From: Pseudomonadota bacterium
GTDB taxonomy: Bacteria > Pseudomonadota > Gammaproteobacteria > Xanthomonadales > Xanthomonadaceae
Direction: 5' to 3'
DNA length: 27,453 nt
Assembly (NCBI GenBank): GCA_023430045.1
Contig: JAEZCF010000070.1
Coordinates: 1 to 27,453 of the forward strand
The translations under genes and the position numbers were made by a program. Below, one piece after another: positions 1 through 8,015 of this stretch. The notes beneath the pieces were generated by a model. It was not told where the DNA came from and did not search any database. It saw nothing but the letters and a program-made list of their open reading frames with translations. Each line of letters begins with the position of its first letter. Within the stretch, counting starts at the first letter, position 1.

Positions 1-20
1 GGCTGCCGACTGGCTGGGTT

Positions 21-42
21 GCCGGGCAGAGCCCGGCACTAC
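21..42 (-). repeat. SMAG-like GTAG-headed palindromic repeat
   Basis: Read on the minus strand this is GTAG followed by a 7-bp perfect stem, GCCGGGC-TCT-GCCCGGC. A GTAG head on a short GC-rich hairpin is the hallmark of the SMAG repeat family of Stenotrophomonas maltophilia. It starts 5 bases beyond the stop codon of the OPT transporter gene, so it may also act as a transcript-end hairpin for that gene. The assignment rests on one copy only; a second, inverted copy could lie outside the window. Confidence 0.65.
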
Positions 43-46
43 GTCA

Positions 47-2011
47 TCACGCGTGCGCGCGCTTGCCGGTGCGGTAGATCAGCCAACCGACCAGGAACAG
101 CACCGCCAGACCGATCCACTGCGCGGCAGGCAGCGCGAACGGTACCGCCAGCACGTCTGCGCGGCTGCTGAGCACGATCGGCACGGCGATCGCGATGCCC
201 ATCAGCGCTTCACCGGTGATCAGGCCGGCGGCGAACAGCACACCCGGCTTGTGCACGCGATCGCGGCCTTCCTCGTCGTCGGCGCGCACGTTGTGGAAGC
301 GCTCCACCAGCCACGAAATCAGGCCGCCCAGGAAGATCGGCACCATAAGCTCCAGCGGCAGGTAGATGCCGATCGCGGCAGCCAGCACCGGCACGCGGAA
401 GCGCGAACCGCGTGCCTTCAGCCATTCGTCCAGGGCGATGATGCCGGCACCGATCACGGCACCGAGGATGATGAAGTTCCAGGGCAGCTCACCACCGAAC
501 AGGCCACGGGCCACCGACGCCATCAGGTTCGCCTGCGGTGCGGCCAGCGAGTTGGGGTGCTCCGGCGTCGGGGCGCCGATACCGTAGGCGGTGGCCAGCA
601 GGTTCAGCACCGGCGCCATGATCAGCGCGCAGGAAAACGCGCCGATGCCCAGCATCAGCTGCTGCTTCCACGGCGTCGCGCCGACGATGTAACCGGCCTT
701 GAGATCCTGCAGGTTGTCGCCGCCCACGGCGGCCGCGCAGCACACCACCGCACCGATCATGATCGCTGCCACCGCGCCCAGCGGAGCGCCGAACGCGCCG
801 ACCGGCGTCAGGCCGTCCTTGCCCAGCAGCAGCACCAGCACCGCCGAGGCGAACAGGATGGTGGAGATGGTGATGCCCGATACCGGATTGTTGGAGGAAC
901 CGATCAGGCCGGCCAGGTACGCCGACACCGACACGAACAGGAAGCCGGCGACGATCATGATGATGGTCATCGGGATCGACACATGCCACTGGCCGACGAT
1001 GGCCTGGTACAGCGCCAGCAACGGCAGGGTGAACACCACCAGCGCGACCAGCATCCACTTCATCGGCAGATCGCGTTCGGTATGCGCCAGCACCGGCCCG
1101 CTGCTCTTGCGCGCGGCGGCAAAACCGCTCTTGACGCCACTGAGCAGCGACTTGCGCAGCGAGAACAACGTCCAGATGCCACCGATCAGCATCGCGCCGA
1201 CACCCAGGTAGCGCATCTTCCCGCCCCATATCGCGAACGCCGCGTCGGTGGACGAAGCGCCGGCAATCGCAGCCGCCAGGGCCGGATCGGTCTGCAGGAA
1301 GAACGCCTGGTACAACGGGATGGCGATGTGCCAGGTCAGGATCGAGCCGGACACCACCACGATGCCGACGTTCAGGCCCACGATATACCCCACGCCCAGC
1401 AGCGCCGGGGACAGGTTGGTGCCGATGAAGGCGGTGATCCGCGAGCTGCCCAGGTAGGTGGACGCAGCCCACGCATCGGGAATCAGCCGCATGCCACTGG
1501 CGGCGGCGACCTTGACCACCGCACCGATGACCGCCGACAGGCCGAGGATCTTCAGTCCCGGCCCCGGATTCTCACCGGCCTTGAGCACTTCCGCTGCTGC
1601 CTTGCCTTCCGGGAACGGCAGCGGGTCTTCGACGATCATTGAACGCCGCAGCGGCACCGAGAACAGCACGCCCAGCAGGCCGCCCAGGCCGGCGATGCCC
1701 AGCACCCACCAGTACTTGAAGTCCGGCCAGTAGCCCATGATCACCAGCGCGGGAATGGTGAAGATCACCCCGGCGGCAATCGACGAACCGGCCGACGCAC
1801 CGGTCTGCACGATGTTGTTCTCCAGGATGGAGCCGCCGCCAAGCAGGCGCAACACGCCCATGGAAATGACCGCCGCGGGAATCGCGGTGGCGATGGTCAG
1901 GCCGGCGAACAGGCCCAGATAGGCGTTGGCCGCTGACAGAATCACCGCCAGCACGATGGCAAGCAGCACCGCGCGGAAAGTGAGCTGCTTGGGCGCAGCA
2001 TCGTTGTTCAT
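47..2011 (-). CDS. OPT family oligopeptide transporter
   Basis: A 654-residue, very hydrophobic protein with many predicted membrane segments from start to end. The N-terminal stretch (AANAYLGLFAGLTIATAIPA, about residues 27-46) and the following GGGSILENNIVQTGASAG segment are typical of the oligopeptide transporter (OPT) family, as is the VEDPLPFPEGKAAAEVLKAG motif around residue 130. OPT proteins are inner-membrane, proton-driven importers of peptides or metal chelates; the substrate cannot be read from sequence. The ATG at 2011 is the natural start because the conserved N-terminus follows directly. It is divergent from the POT transporter across a 197-base gap, and both may take up peptides. 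Length is normal for bacterial OPT members. Confidence 0.93.
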   Translation of the reverse strand: MNNDAAPKQLTFRAVLLAIVLAVILSAANAYLGLFAGLTIATAIPAAVISMGVLRLLGGGSILENNIVQTGASAGSSIAAGVIFTIPALVIMGYWPDFKYWWVLGIAGLGGLLGVLFSVPLRRSMIVEDPLPFPEGKAAAEVLKAGENPGPGLKILGLSAVIGAVVKVAAASGMRLIPDAWAASTYLGSSRITAFIGTNLSPALLGVGYIVGLNVGIVVVSGSILTWHIAIPLYQAFFLQTDPALAAAIAGASSTDAAFAIWGGKMRYLGVGAMLIGGIWTLFSLRKSLLSGVKSGFAAARKSSGPVLAHTERDLPMKWMLVALVVFTLPLLALYQAIVGQWHVSIPMTIIMIVAGFLFVSVSAYLAGLIGSSNNPVSGITISTILFASAVLVLLLGKDGLTPVGAFGAPLGAVAAIMIGAVVCCAAAVGGDNLQDLKAGYIVGATPWKQQLMLGIGAFSCALIMAPVLNLLATAYGIGAPTPEHPNSLAAPQANLMASVARGLFGGELPWNFIILGAVIGAGIIALDEWLKARGSRFRVPVLAAAIGIYLPLELMVPIFLGGLISWLVERFHNVRADDEEGRDRVHKPGVLFAAGLITGEALMGIAIAVPIVLSSRADVLAVPFALPAAQWIGLAVLFLVGWLIYRTGKRAHA

Positions 2012-2208
2012 GGAAGCCCCTGATGGCGAAAAATCCCTGCAACGCTAGCGTCCGGGGTCCGCCAAGTCCAGCGGCGGAGGCGCCTCCCGCGCGATTGGCC
2101 CGCATCGGTACAGTGCCCCTGGACGCTGGGCCGTGCCCGCAGGCGCCACAGGTACCGCCGCGCGCGGCAGCATCCCGTTCCGCGCGTGCGCTGCTGTAAT
2201 CTCCCGCC

Positions 2209-3963
2209 ATGATTGAGACCCGACTGCCTTCCGACGACTTCCTTGGCCATCCCAAGGGCGTCTATGTCTGCTTCTTCACCGAAATGTGGGAGCGCTTTTC
2301 CTTCTACGGAATGAAGGCGCTGCTGCTCCTCTACCTCACCAAATACCACCTGTTCGGCGACAAGGCCGGCCTGGACCTGCTGGGTGCCTATGGCGGCCTG
2401 GTGTACTGCATCCCGGTGTTCGGCGGCATGCTGGCCGACCGCTGGCTGGGCATGCGCCGGGCGGTGCTGTTCGGCGGCGTGCTGCTGGTACTGGGCCATC
2501 TGGGCATGGCGTTCGAAGGGCACGCGGCCTACCGCGTCGATGGCCAGGTGGTGCGTGACACCGGCGCGCTGATGGTCACCTACCTGTCGCTGGCACTGAT
2601 CATCATGGGCGTCGGCTTCCTCAAGCCGAACATCTCCACCATCGTCGGCAAGCTCTACGCCGAAGACGATCCGCGCCGCGATTCGGGTTTTTCGCTGTTC
2701 TACGCCGGCATCAACCTCGGCGCGCTGTTCGCCTCGCTGGTCTGCGGCTTCCTTGGCGAAGCCTACGGCTGGAAATACGGCTTCGGCGCGGCGGGCATCG
2801 GCATGCTGGTGGGCCTGTGCATGTTCCTGTGGGGACAGAAATACCTGCACGGACACGCCGAACCGCGCGATCCGGCCTCGCTGCGGCACGTCGTACTCGG
2901 CCTTCGCCGCGAATGGCTGATCTATCTGGTGGCGGTGGCCGGCGTGCTGCCGGTCGCCTGGCTGATGTGGGCGGCCGGCAACGGTGCCTTCGCGCTGGGC
3001 GGAGAAATCAGCCTGGCACTGCTGCTGATGATCGTCGTGCTCGGCGGCGTGCTGTTGTGGTTCGCCTGGTTCACCGGCACCCGCTGCACGCCGGTGCAGC
3101 GCCAGCAGATGATCGCGCTGATGGCGCTGATCCTGATGGCGCTGGTGTTTTTCACCCTGTACGAGCAGAGCTATGGCTCCTGGGTCACCTTCACCGATCG
3201 CCTGCTGACCAAGGACATCGTGCCTGCGCTGGTGATCCGCGATGGCACGCCGCTGCCGTGGTCCATGCTGTCGCTGTTGCTGGCACCGTTGGGCTTCGTT
3301 TTCAGCGCGCGACTGTCCGACCGCGCGCCAGATTCGCCGCTGCCGCGTCGCCTGTTCATCGCCATTGTGCTGGTGATGCTGGTGCTGCTGGTGCGCGATT
3401 GCCTGGTGATCCCGCAGACCGCAGGCTCGCTTACCTATCTCGGCGGGCTGTTTCTGGTGGTGCTGGCACCGCTGTTCGCACTGCTGTGGGCATGGCTGGA
3501 CACGCGCCGCGCCGAACCTGGCAAGGCACTGAAATCAGCCATCGGCCTGGTGCTGGGCGCATTGGCGTTCGTGCCGCTGGCGCTCGCCGCACAGCAGGTC
3601 GGCGATACTGGACAGATGGCCAGCGTGTGGTGGCTGGTGCTCGCGTATTTCCTGCTGGCCAGCGGTGAGATGTGCCTGTCGCCGGTCGGGCTGTCGGCCG
3701 TCACCCAGCTGGCGGTGCCGCGCGTGGTGAGCCTGATGATGGGCACCTGGTTCCTGGCCACGGCGTTTTCGGAAACACTGGCTGCCCTGTTCGGCAAGCT
3801 GGCGGCGATCGACGTGCCGGAAGGCCAGGCGCTTGACCTGGCCAGCGCCTCTGCCGCCTACGCCCACCTGTTCTGGCTGCTGATGTGGATCGGCCTGGCC
3901 TGCGCGGTCCTCGCCTTCGCCTGCGCGCCCCTGCTCAAGCGCATGATGCACGGCGTCAGATAA
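2209..3963 (+). CDS. POT family peptide:H+ symporter
   Basis: A 584-residue inner-membrane protein of the proton-dependent oligopeptide transporter (POT/PTR2) family. The proton-coupling ExxER motif is present as E25-M-W-E28-R29, inside the usual FFTEMWERFSFYGM context of helix 1. A PTR2 signature (FSLFYAGINLGAL) lies near residue 163, and VGFLKPNISTIVGKLY precedes it. POT proteins import di- and tripeptides with protons. The protein is longer than minimal bacterial POT members (about 500 residues). The ATG at 2209 is adopted because the conserved region begins soon after it; no strong Shine-Dalgarno sequence is visible. A hairpin terminator follows the stop codon. A secreted S9 peptidase lies convergent next to it, so this end of the window looks devoted to peptide use. 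Confidence 0.95.
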   Translation: MIETRLPSDDFLGHPKGVYVCFFTEMWERFSFYGMKALLLLYLTKYHLFGDKAGLDLLGAYGGLVYCIPVFGGMLADRWLGMRRAVLFGGVLLVLGHLGMAFEGHAAYRVDGQVVRDTGALMVTYLSLALIIMGVGFLKPNISTIVGKLYAEDDPRRDSGFSLFYAGINLGALFASLVCGFLGEAYGWKYGFGAAGIGMLVGLCMFLWGQKYLHGHAEPRDPASLRHVVLGLRREWLIYLVAVAGVLPVAWLMWAAGNGAFALGGEISLALLLMIVVLGGVLLWFAWFTGTRCTPVQRQQMIALMALILMALVFFTLYEQSYGSWVTFTDRLLTKDIVPALVIRDGTPLPWSMLSLLLAPLGFVFSARLSDRAPDSPLPRRLFIAIVLVMLVLLVRDCLVIPQTAGSLTYLGGLFLVVLAPLFALLWAWLDTRRAEPGKALKSAIGLVLGALAFVPLALAAQQVGDTGQMASVWWLVLAYFLLASGEMCLSPVGLSAVTQLAVPRVVSLMMGTWFLATAFSETLAALFGKLAAIDVPEGQALDLASASAAYAHLFWLLMWIGLACAVLAFACAPLLKRMMHGVR

Positions 3964-3973
3964 TCCTGAGGAG

Positions 3974-4021
3974 GGGGACGGAGGTGGTTATTTTCAATTA
4001 ACCGCCTCCGTCCCCATTTTT
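3974..4021 (+). terminator. Strong hairpin terminator between convergent genes
   Basis: Two 17-base arms (3974-3990 and 3999-4015) pair with one G-U position around an 8-base loop, and are followed by ATTTTT at 4016-4021. This fits a Rho-independent terminator for the POT gene, which ends 10 bases upstream. On the minus strand the hairpin lacks a T-run but may still protect the end of the S9 peptidase transcript. The arm GGGGACGGAGG is unusually long and regular, so a dispersed REP-type element is an alternative reading. Confidence 0.8.
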
Positions 4022-6000
4022 CACGGTGCTGCCGGACGGGGCGTTGCAGCCTTGTCGCCGCCGAGATTCTGCGAAAGAAACGCAAGCAGCTTGCCGTAGT
4101 ACTCGCGACGGTTGGCATCCATGTAGAAGCCGTGGCCTTCGCGCGGGTAGTACAGGCTTTCCACTGGCACTCCTGCCTGCTTCAGGGCGGCCTCCATGCG
4201 TTCGGTGTGCTGCACCGGAGCACGCTGGTCCTCGCGACCGGCAGCCAGGAACACCGGCACCTTGATCTTCCCAGCCAGATTGACCGGCGATACCGCACGC
4301 ACCTTGTCCGCCGGCCCCAGCCATTCGCGCAGGAACGTTTCGCCCCAGGCCACTGTCTGTATATCCCCTCGCCGGTGCATCATCGGCAAGTCGTATACGC
4401 CGACATAGCCCGCCGCGCAGCGGTACAGATCCGGTTCCTTCGCCACGCCCATCAGAGCCGCGTAGCCTCCATAACTGGAGCCATAGATACAGATCTTGCC
4501 CTTGTTTGCGATGCCTTCGCTGACCGCCCAACGGGTGGCGTCGGTCACGTCATCCTGCATCGCCAGGCCCCATTGCTGCGCGCCGGCCTGCTGGAATGCG
4601 CGGCCATAATTGCCCGAACCGCGGAAGTTCAGCTGCAGCACCGCATAGCCCGCTGCGGCAAGCATCTGTGCCTCCGGATCATACGTGCCATCGTCGAAAA
4701 CGCCGAACGGACCACCGTGGGGAAAGATCACCGTCGGCAGATTTTTCACCTCCCGCCCGCGCGGACTCGTCAGGAAACCGTGCAACAGCAGACCGTCCCG
4801 CGCCTTCAGAGTGATCGGGCGAACCGGCGAAGCCTGTGCAGGATCGATCCAGCTGCTGCGGCTGACCACGTGCTGGGCGGCCTTGGCTTTCTGGTCGTAG
4901 ATGAAGAAATCACCCGGATTGTGGGACGAAAATGTCTCCACAAGGACCTTGTTGCCATCCTGCGTGCTGGAAGTAATGAATACCGCGTCTCCGCCAAAAG
5001 CGGATTCGAGGCTGCGATACAGGCGAGCGTCGGCTGATGTTTCGTCGAAGAAACGCGTGCGAGGCGTGTCACCCAGAAACAGCGCGCCCACGGGGATGGT
5101 CGTCCCCGGCCGGTGGATGATGCGGGACACATCCACCACCGGATCGCGCAGCACATCCCTGCGTTCGTCAGTGACCGGATTCCAGCTTACGATCCTGTCC
5201 GGCCCGTCCCGTTGCTCCACCTGCAGGTAAGCCAGCGTGCCGTCCTCGGCAAAGCCTATTGCCTTTTCGATCCGGTGGGTGACCGCCTCGTCATTGATGA
5301 GCCGCCAGGACTCGTTGTTGCGCTCACGGTAGTAGAGTTTGTTGATGTTGTCCGATCCCGCCCCCAGCGCGAAGCGCGCGTGCCCCTCGCCGTCGGTGGT
5401 GAAGCCTGCCCTCTGTACCGGCGAACGCGTGACAGGGATGCGGCGACCGCTGCTGACGTCCATGCGCTCCAGCCGGGTGTATGGATCGCCATTGAACGAC
5501 GACACCGCGATCAGCACATTCCTGTCATCGCCGGGCAGGTCATCGGTGAGAAAGGCGGCGACCGCCTCGGCTTTCTTGCCGGAAATCCGCGTGCCGGTAT
5601 GCCCGCCTGTCACCCGATACCCCACCAGCAACTCCCCGCTGGTGGTGTTGGCGCGCAGCGAATACAGCTCGCCCGTGGGTTGCGGCTGGTCCAGCGACCC
5701 CAGCTTCTGGCCCAGCTCGATCAGCACCCGGTCGGCATTGACCCAGTCGAAGCGACGGGCGTGATTGTTTTCGGGCGGTACGAAGCGGCCTACGATCTGT
5801 CCGTCATCGACGCGAAGTATCGCCACTGCCGTCGACTTCTCCAGCGGCACGGTCGCCGCGTAATACTCGCCGCCCGGCGAGAGTTTGATGTCGGTGAAGC
5901 TGTCGCGCCGCAGAAACCTTTCCAGCTCCACATCCGCTGCTCCGGCCACGGCCGGAAGCCCCATGACGGCGAGCATGGCCGCCAGCATTGTTTTGCGCAT
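4021..6000 (-). CDS. Secreted S9 family prolyl oligopeptidase-type serine peptidase
   Basis: A 659-residue protein made of an N-terminal signal peptide (MRKTMLAAMLAVMGLPAVAGA), a beta-propeller-like region of about 360 residues, and a C-terminal alpha/beta-hydrolase domain. The catalytic triad can be placed as Ser509 in GSSYGGYA, Asp591 in AGREDQRAP and His623 in EGHGFY. The oxyanion-region motif FPHGGPFGVFD is also present. Family members cleave short peptides, often after proline or as dipeptidyl- or acylaminoacyl-peptidases, and this one should act in the periplasm or outside. The ATG at 6000 is chosen over the in-frame TTG at 6015 because GGGGAAAAGG lies just upstream and the signal peptide begins there. 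It is convergent with the POT transporter, which could import its products. The exact peptidase subtype is unresolved. Confidence 0.92.
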   Translation of the reverse strand: MRKTMLAAMLAVMGLPAVAGAADVELERFLRRDSFTDIKLSPGGEYYAATVPLEKSTAVAILRVDDGQIVGRFVPPENNHARRFDWVNADRVLIELGQKLGSLDQPQPTGELYSLRANTTSGELLVGYRVTGGHTGTRISGKKAEAVAAFLTDDLPGDDRNVLIAVSSFNGDPYTRLERMDVSSGRRIPVTRSPVQRAGFTTDGEGHARFALGAGSDNINKLYYRERNNESWRLINDEAVTHRIEKAIGFAEDGTLAYLQVEQRDGPDRIVSWNPVTDERRDVLRDPVVDVSRIIHRPGTTIPVGALFLGDTPRTRFFDETSADARLYRSLESAFGGDAVFITSSTQDGNKVLVETFSSHNPGDFFIYDQKAKAAQHVVSRSSWIDPAQASPVRPITLKARDGLLLHGFLTSPRGREVKNLPTVIFPHGGPFGVFDDGTYDPEAQMLAAAGYAVLQLNFRGSGNYGRAFQQAGAQQWGLAMQDDVTDATRWAVSEGIANKGKICIYGSSYGGYAALMGVAKEPDLYRCAAGYVGVYDLPMMHRRGDIQTVAWGETFLREWLGPADKVRAVSPVNLAGKIKVPVFLAAGREDQRAPVQHTERMEAALKQAGVPVESLYYPREGHGFYMDANRREYYGKLLAFLSQNLGGDKAATPRPAAP

Positions 6001-6087
6001 CCTTTTCCCCAGCAATAGGCGGACACCATGTCCGCTGCCCCTGGATTGTAAACACAGGATGAATGTAGAAGAAGCGCGTCAATGCCC

Positions 6088-6123
6088 AAAAAAACAGGGC
6101 GACATCGTTTGCCGATGCCGCCC
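6088..6123 (-). terminator. Rho-independent terminator downstream of argO
   Basis: Read on the minus strand, 11-base arms (6113-6123 and 6097-6107) pair with one non-Watson-Crick position around a 5-base loop. They are followed closely by a run of seven T (complement of 6088-6094). It lies 40 bases beyond the stop codon of the LysE/ArgO-type gene and fits a classical intrinsic terminator for it. Confidence 0.85.
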
Positions 6124-6162
6124 CGCACACCACACTCTGGAGAGAGAGAAAGAGAGTGGAAT

Positions 6163-6798
6163 TCAGTTCACGCCACGGACCGCCAGGGTCAGCGCGAGGA
6201 TGCTGAGGATCACCGCGATGGTGCCGTCCAGCACACGCCAGGTGCCGGGTTTGTTGAACAGCGGCGCCAGCAGGCGTGCGCCCAGTCCCTGGGCCGTGAG
6301 CCACAGGCAGCTGGCCGTCACCACGCCGGCGGCGAACGCCATGCGCGCATTGCCGAAGTTCTCGGCGATGGAACCGATGACCATCATGTCCAGCCAGAAA
6401 TGCGGATTGATCAGCGAAAAGCCGACCGCGGCCATCAGCACGGCCCGGCGGCTGCCATCATCGCTGTCGGCCTCGCCCATGCCGCCACCGCCGGCCATGG
6501 CACGACGTGCGGACTTCAGCGCATACCACGCCAGGAAGGCCACGCCGGTCCACAGCACCGCGCTGGTCAGCCACGGCAGCGCCTGCGTCAGGGTGCGCAG
6601 GCCGGCGACACTGGCGAAGATGAACACCGCATCGATGGCCGCGCAGGTGGCTACCACCGGCACGATATGCCTGCGCAGGATGCCCTGGCGCAGGATGAAG
6701 GCGCTCTGCGCACCGACCACGGCGAACAGGCCGATGCCGGTGGCGGCACCACTGAACCAGGCCGCAAGGCCGGTGCTGGCGGAAATGATGGAAAACAT
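6163..6798 (-). CDS. argO: LysE/ArgO family amino acid exporter
   Basis: A 211-residue membrane protein with about six hydrophobic segments and the family features GLFAVVGAQSAFILRQGI near the N-terminus and SLINPHFWLDMMVIGS in the middle. LysE/ArgO proteins export arginine or lysine across the inner membrane. The start at 6798 (MFSIISASTG) is preferred over an upstream in-frame option at 6855 because the first membrane segment starts right after it and the length then matches the family. It is divergent from an ArgP-type LysR regulator, the same arrangement in which ArgP activates argO in enterobacteria. A glycine-rich loop (MAGGGGMGEADSDDG) divides the protein, which is normal for the cytoplasmic loop. 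Assignment to ArgO rather than another LysE relative rests mainly on the divergent argP. Confidence 0.88.
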   Translation of the reverse strand: MFSIISASTGLAAWFSGAATGIGLFAVVGAQSAFILRQGILRRHIVPVVATCAAIDAVFIFASVAGLRTLTQALPWLTSAVLWTGVAFLAWYALKSARRAMAGGGGMGEADSDDGSRRAVLMAAVGFSLINPHFWLDMMVIGSIAENFGNARMAFAAGVVTASCLWLTAQGLGARLLAPLFNKPGTWRVLDGTIAVILSILALTLAVRGVN

Positions 6799-6908
6799 GG
6801 CGTGGACTACCTGATGCTGCGGGGGGAGCCGGTGCCTCGCGAAGGCGGACAGCACCGGTGACGGGGCATATTGTCGCGTTGCAACATGGGAAAGCCCAGC
6901 TAAACTTG

Positions 6909-6923
6909 CTAAAGCGTCTTTAG
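6909..6923. promoter_or_regulatory. Inverted repeat in the argO-argP intergenic region
   Basis: A perfect 6-bp inverted repeat, CTAAAG-CGT-CTTTAG, lies 15-29 bases upstream of the argP start. The LysR family usually binds interrupted dyads between divergent genes, so this could be part of an ArgP site or a promoter element. It is short and AT-rich, so the evidence is modest. Confidence 0.35.
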
Positions 6924-6937
6924 AGGAACTTAATCAG

Positions 6938-7843
6938 ATGCGCATCGACCATGCCCAGCTCCGCGCCCTCGCCGCGGTGGTCCGCGAAGGCAGCTTCGAC
7001 CGCGCCGCGCAGGCGCTCAATGTCACCGCGTCGGCCGTCTCGCAGCGGATCAAGGCGCTGGAGGACCGCGTCGGCCGCCTGCTGGTCAAGCGCGGCGCGC
7101 CCGCCACGGCCACCGCCGAAGGCCAGTTGCTCGTGCAGCTGGCCGAGCAGACCGCGCTGCTGGAGCACGATGCCCTGCATCGCATGGGGCTGGCCGACGA
7201 AGACCTGCCGCAGGCGAGCATCCCGGTGGCGGTGAACCATGACAGCCTGGAAACCTGGTTCCCGCAGGCCGCGCAGCAGTTCGCGCAGGTCACCGGCACC
7301 ACTCTGGACCTGCGCGTTGAAGACCAGGACCACACCGCCGAACTGCTTCGCCAGGGCACCGTGCTGGGTGCGGTAACCACGCTGGACGAACCGGTGCAGG
7401 GTTGCCAGATCCACGCGCTGGGCAGCATCCGTTATGCGGCCACCTGCACGCCCGCCTTCCGCGAACGCCATTTCGCCAAGGGCGTGACCGCGCAGGCGCT
7501 GGCGCAGGCCCCCGTGCTGGTCTTCAACCGCAAGGACGACATGCAGTCCCGCTTCGCCCACCGCATGGCCGGTACCGATGTGCCGAATACCGCGCCGACG
7601 TGGTGGATTCCCTCCACGCGCGCCTTCGTGCAGGCCAACCTGGGTGGACTGGGATGGACGATGAATCCCCTGCCGCTGGTCAAGCGCCACCTGGATGCCG
7701 GACGGCTGGTGCACGTGCGTCAGCGCGCATGGGAGGACGTGCCGCTGTACTGGCAGCATTGGAAGGGAGACGTACAGACCATGGCGCTGCTCACCCGCGC
7801 AGTGCTGGGCGCATCGTCCACCCTGGTGCGGCACAGACGCTGA
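6938..7843 (+). CDS. argP: LysR-family regulator, ArgP type
   Basis: A 301-residue transcription factor with an N-terminal winged helix-turn-helix (about residues 5-65, including GSFDRAAQALNVTASAVSQRIKALE) and a C-terminal periplasmic-binding-like effector domain. The text of the HTH and the segments VAVNHDSLETWFPQA and LVFNRKDDMQ match the ArgP (IciA) group rather than generic LysR proteins. ArgP senses arginine and lysine and activates the exporter argO, which sits divergently next door. AGAGGAACTT just upstream of the ATG at 6938 can serve as the ribosome binding site. The length is normal for the family. Regulation of argO by this protein is inferred from family and position. Confidence 0.9.
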   Translation: MRIDHAQLRALAAVVREGSFDRAAQALNVTASAVSQRIKALEDRVGRLLVKRGAPATATAEGQLLVQLAEQTALLEHDALHRMGLADEDLPQASIPVAVNHDSLETWFPQAAQQFAQVTGTTLDLRVEDQDHTAELLRQGTVLGAVTTLDEPVQGCQIHALGSIRYAATCTPAFRERHFAKGVTAQALAQAPVLVFNRKDDMQSRFAHRMAGTDVPNTAPTWWIPSTRAFVQANLGGLGWTMNPLPLVKRHLDAGRLVHVRQRAWEDVPLYWQHWKGDVQTMALLTRAVLGASSTLVRHRR

Positions 7844-7848
7844 TGCAC

Positions 7849-7865
7849 GGCATCTTCCAGATGCC
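7849..7865 (+). terminator. Short hairpin after argP, possible terminator
   Basis: A perfect 7-bp inverted repeat, GGCATCT-TCC-AGATGCC, begins 6 bases after the argP stop codon. No T-run follows, so termination would be weak or Rho-assisted. Given only as a candidate. Confidence 0.3.
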
Positions 7866-8015
7866 CGGATGGCATGCTGCGTTGCACCAAATCCGTACCA
7901 AAAAAGGGTAAAATCGATATCTGGACGCCGCTGCAGGCCCCTTCCCGGAATGCTTTCACGCACCGTACCCGCCTGCCCCGCATCCTGATTCCCTCCCCAA
8001 TCAGAAGCCCTCCCC

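Noticed and set aside
53..1642. Long plus-strand open frame of 529 codons opposite the OPT gene
   Set aside because: It is rich in Arg, His, Gln and Asp with no domain, as expected from the antisense of a hydrophobic high-GC gene; the OPT reading on the other strand is clearly real.
2195..2200. TGTAAT as a -10 box for a near-leaderless POT transcript
   Set aside because: No suitable -35 and only eight bases before the start codon; a chance hexamer is as likely.
6140..6157. GA-rich microrepeat between argO and the S9 peptidase gene
   Set aside because: Low-complexity purine run of under 20 bases with no gene or start codon depending on it; no function can be supported.
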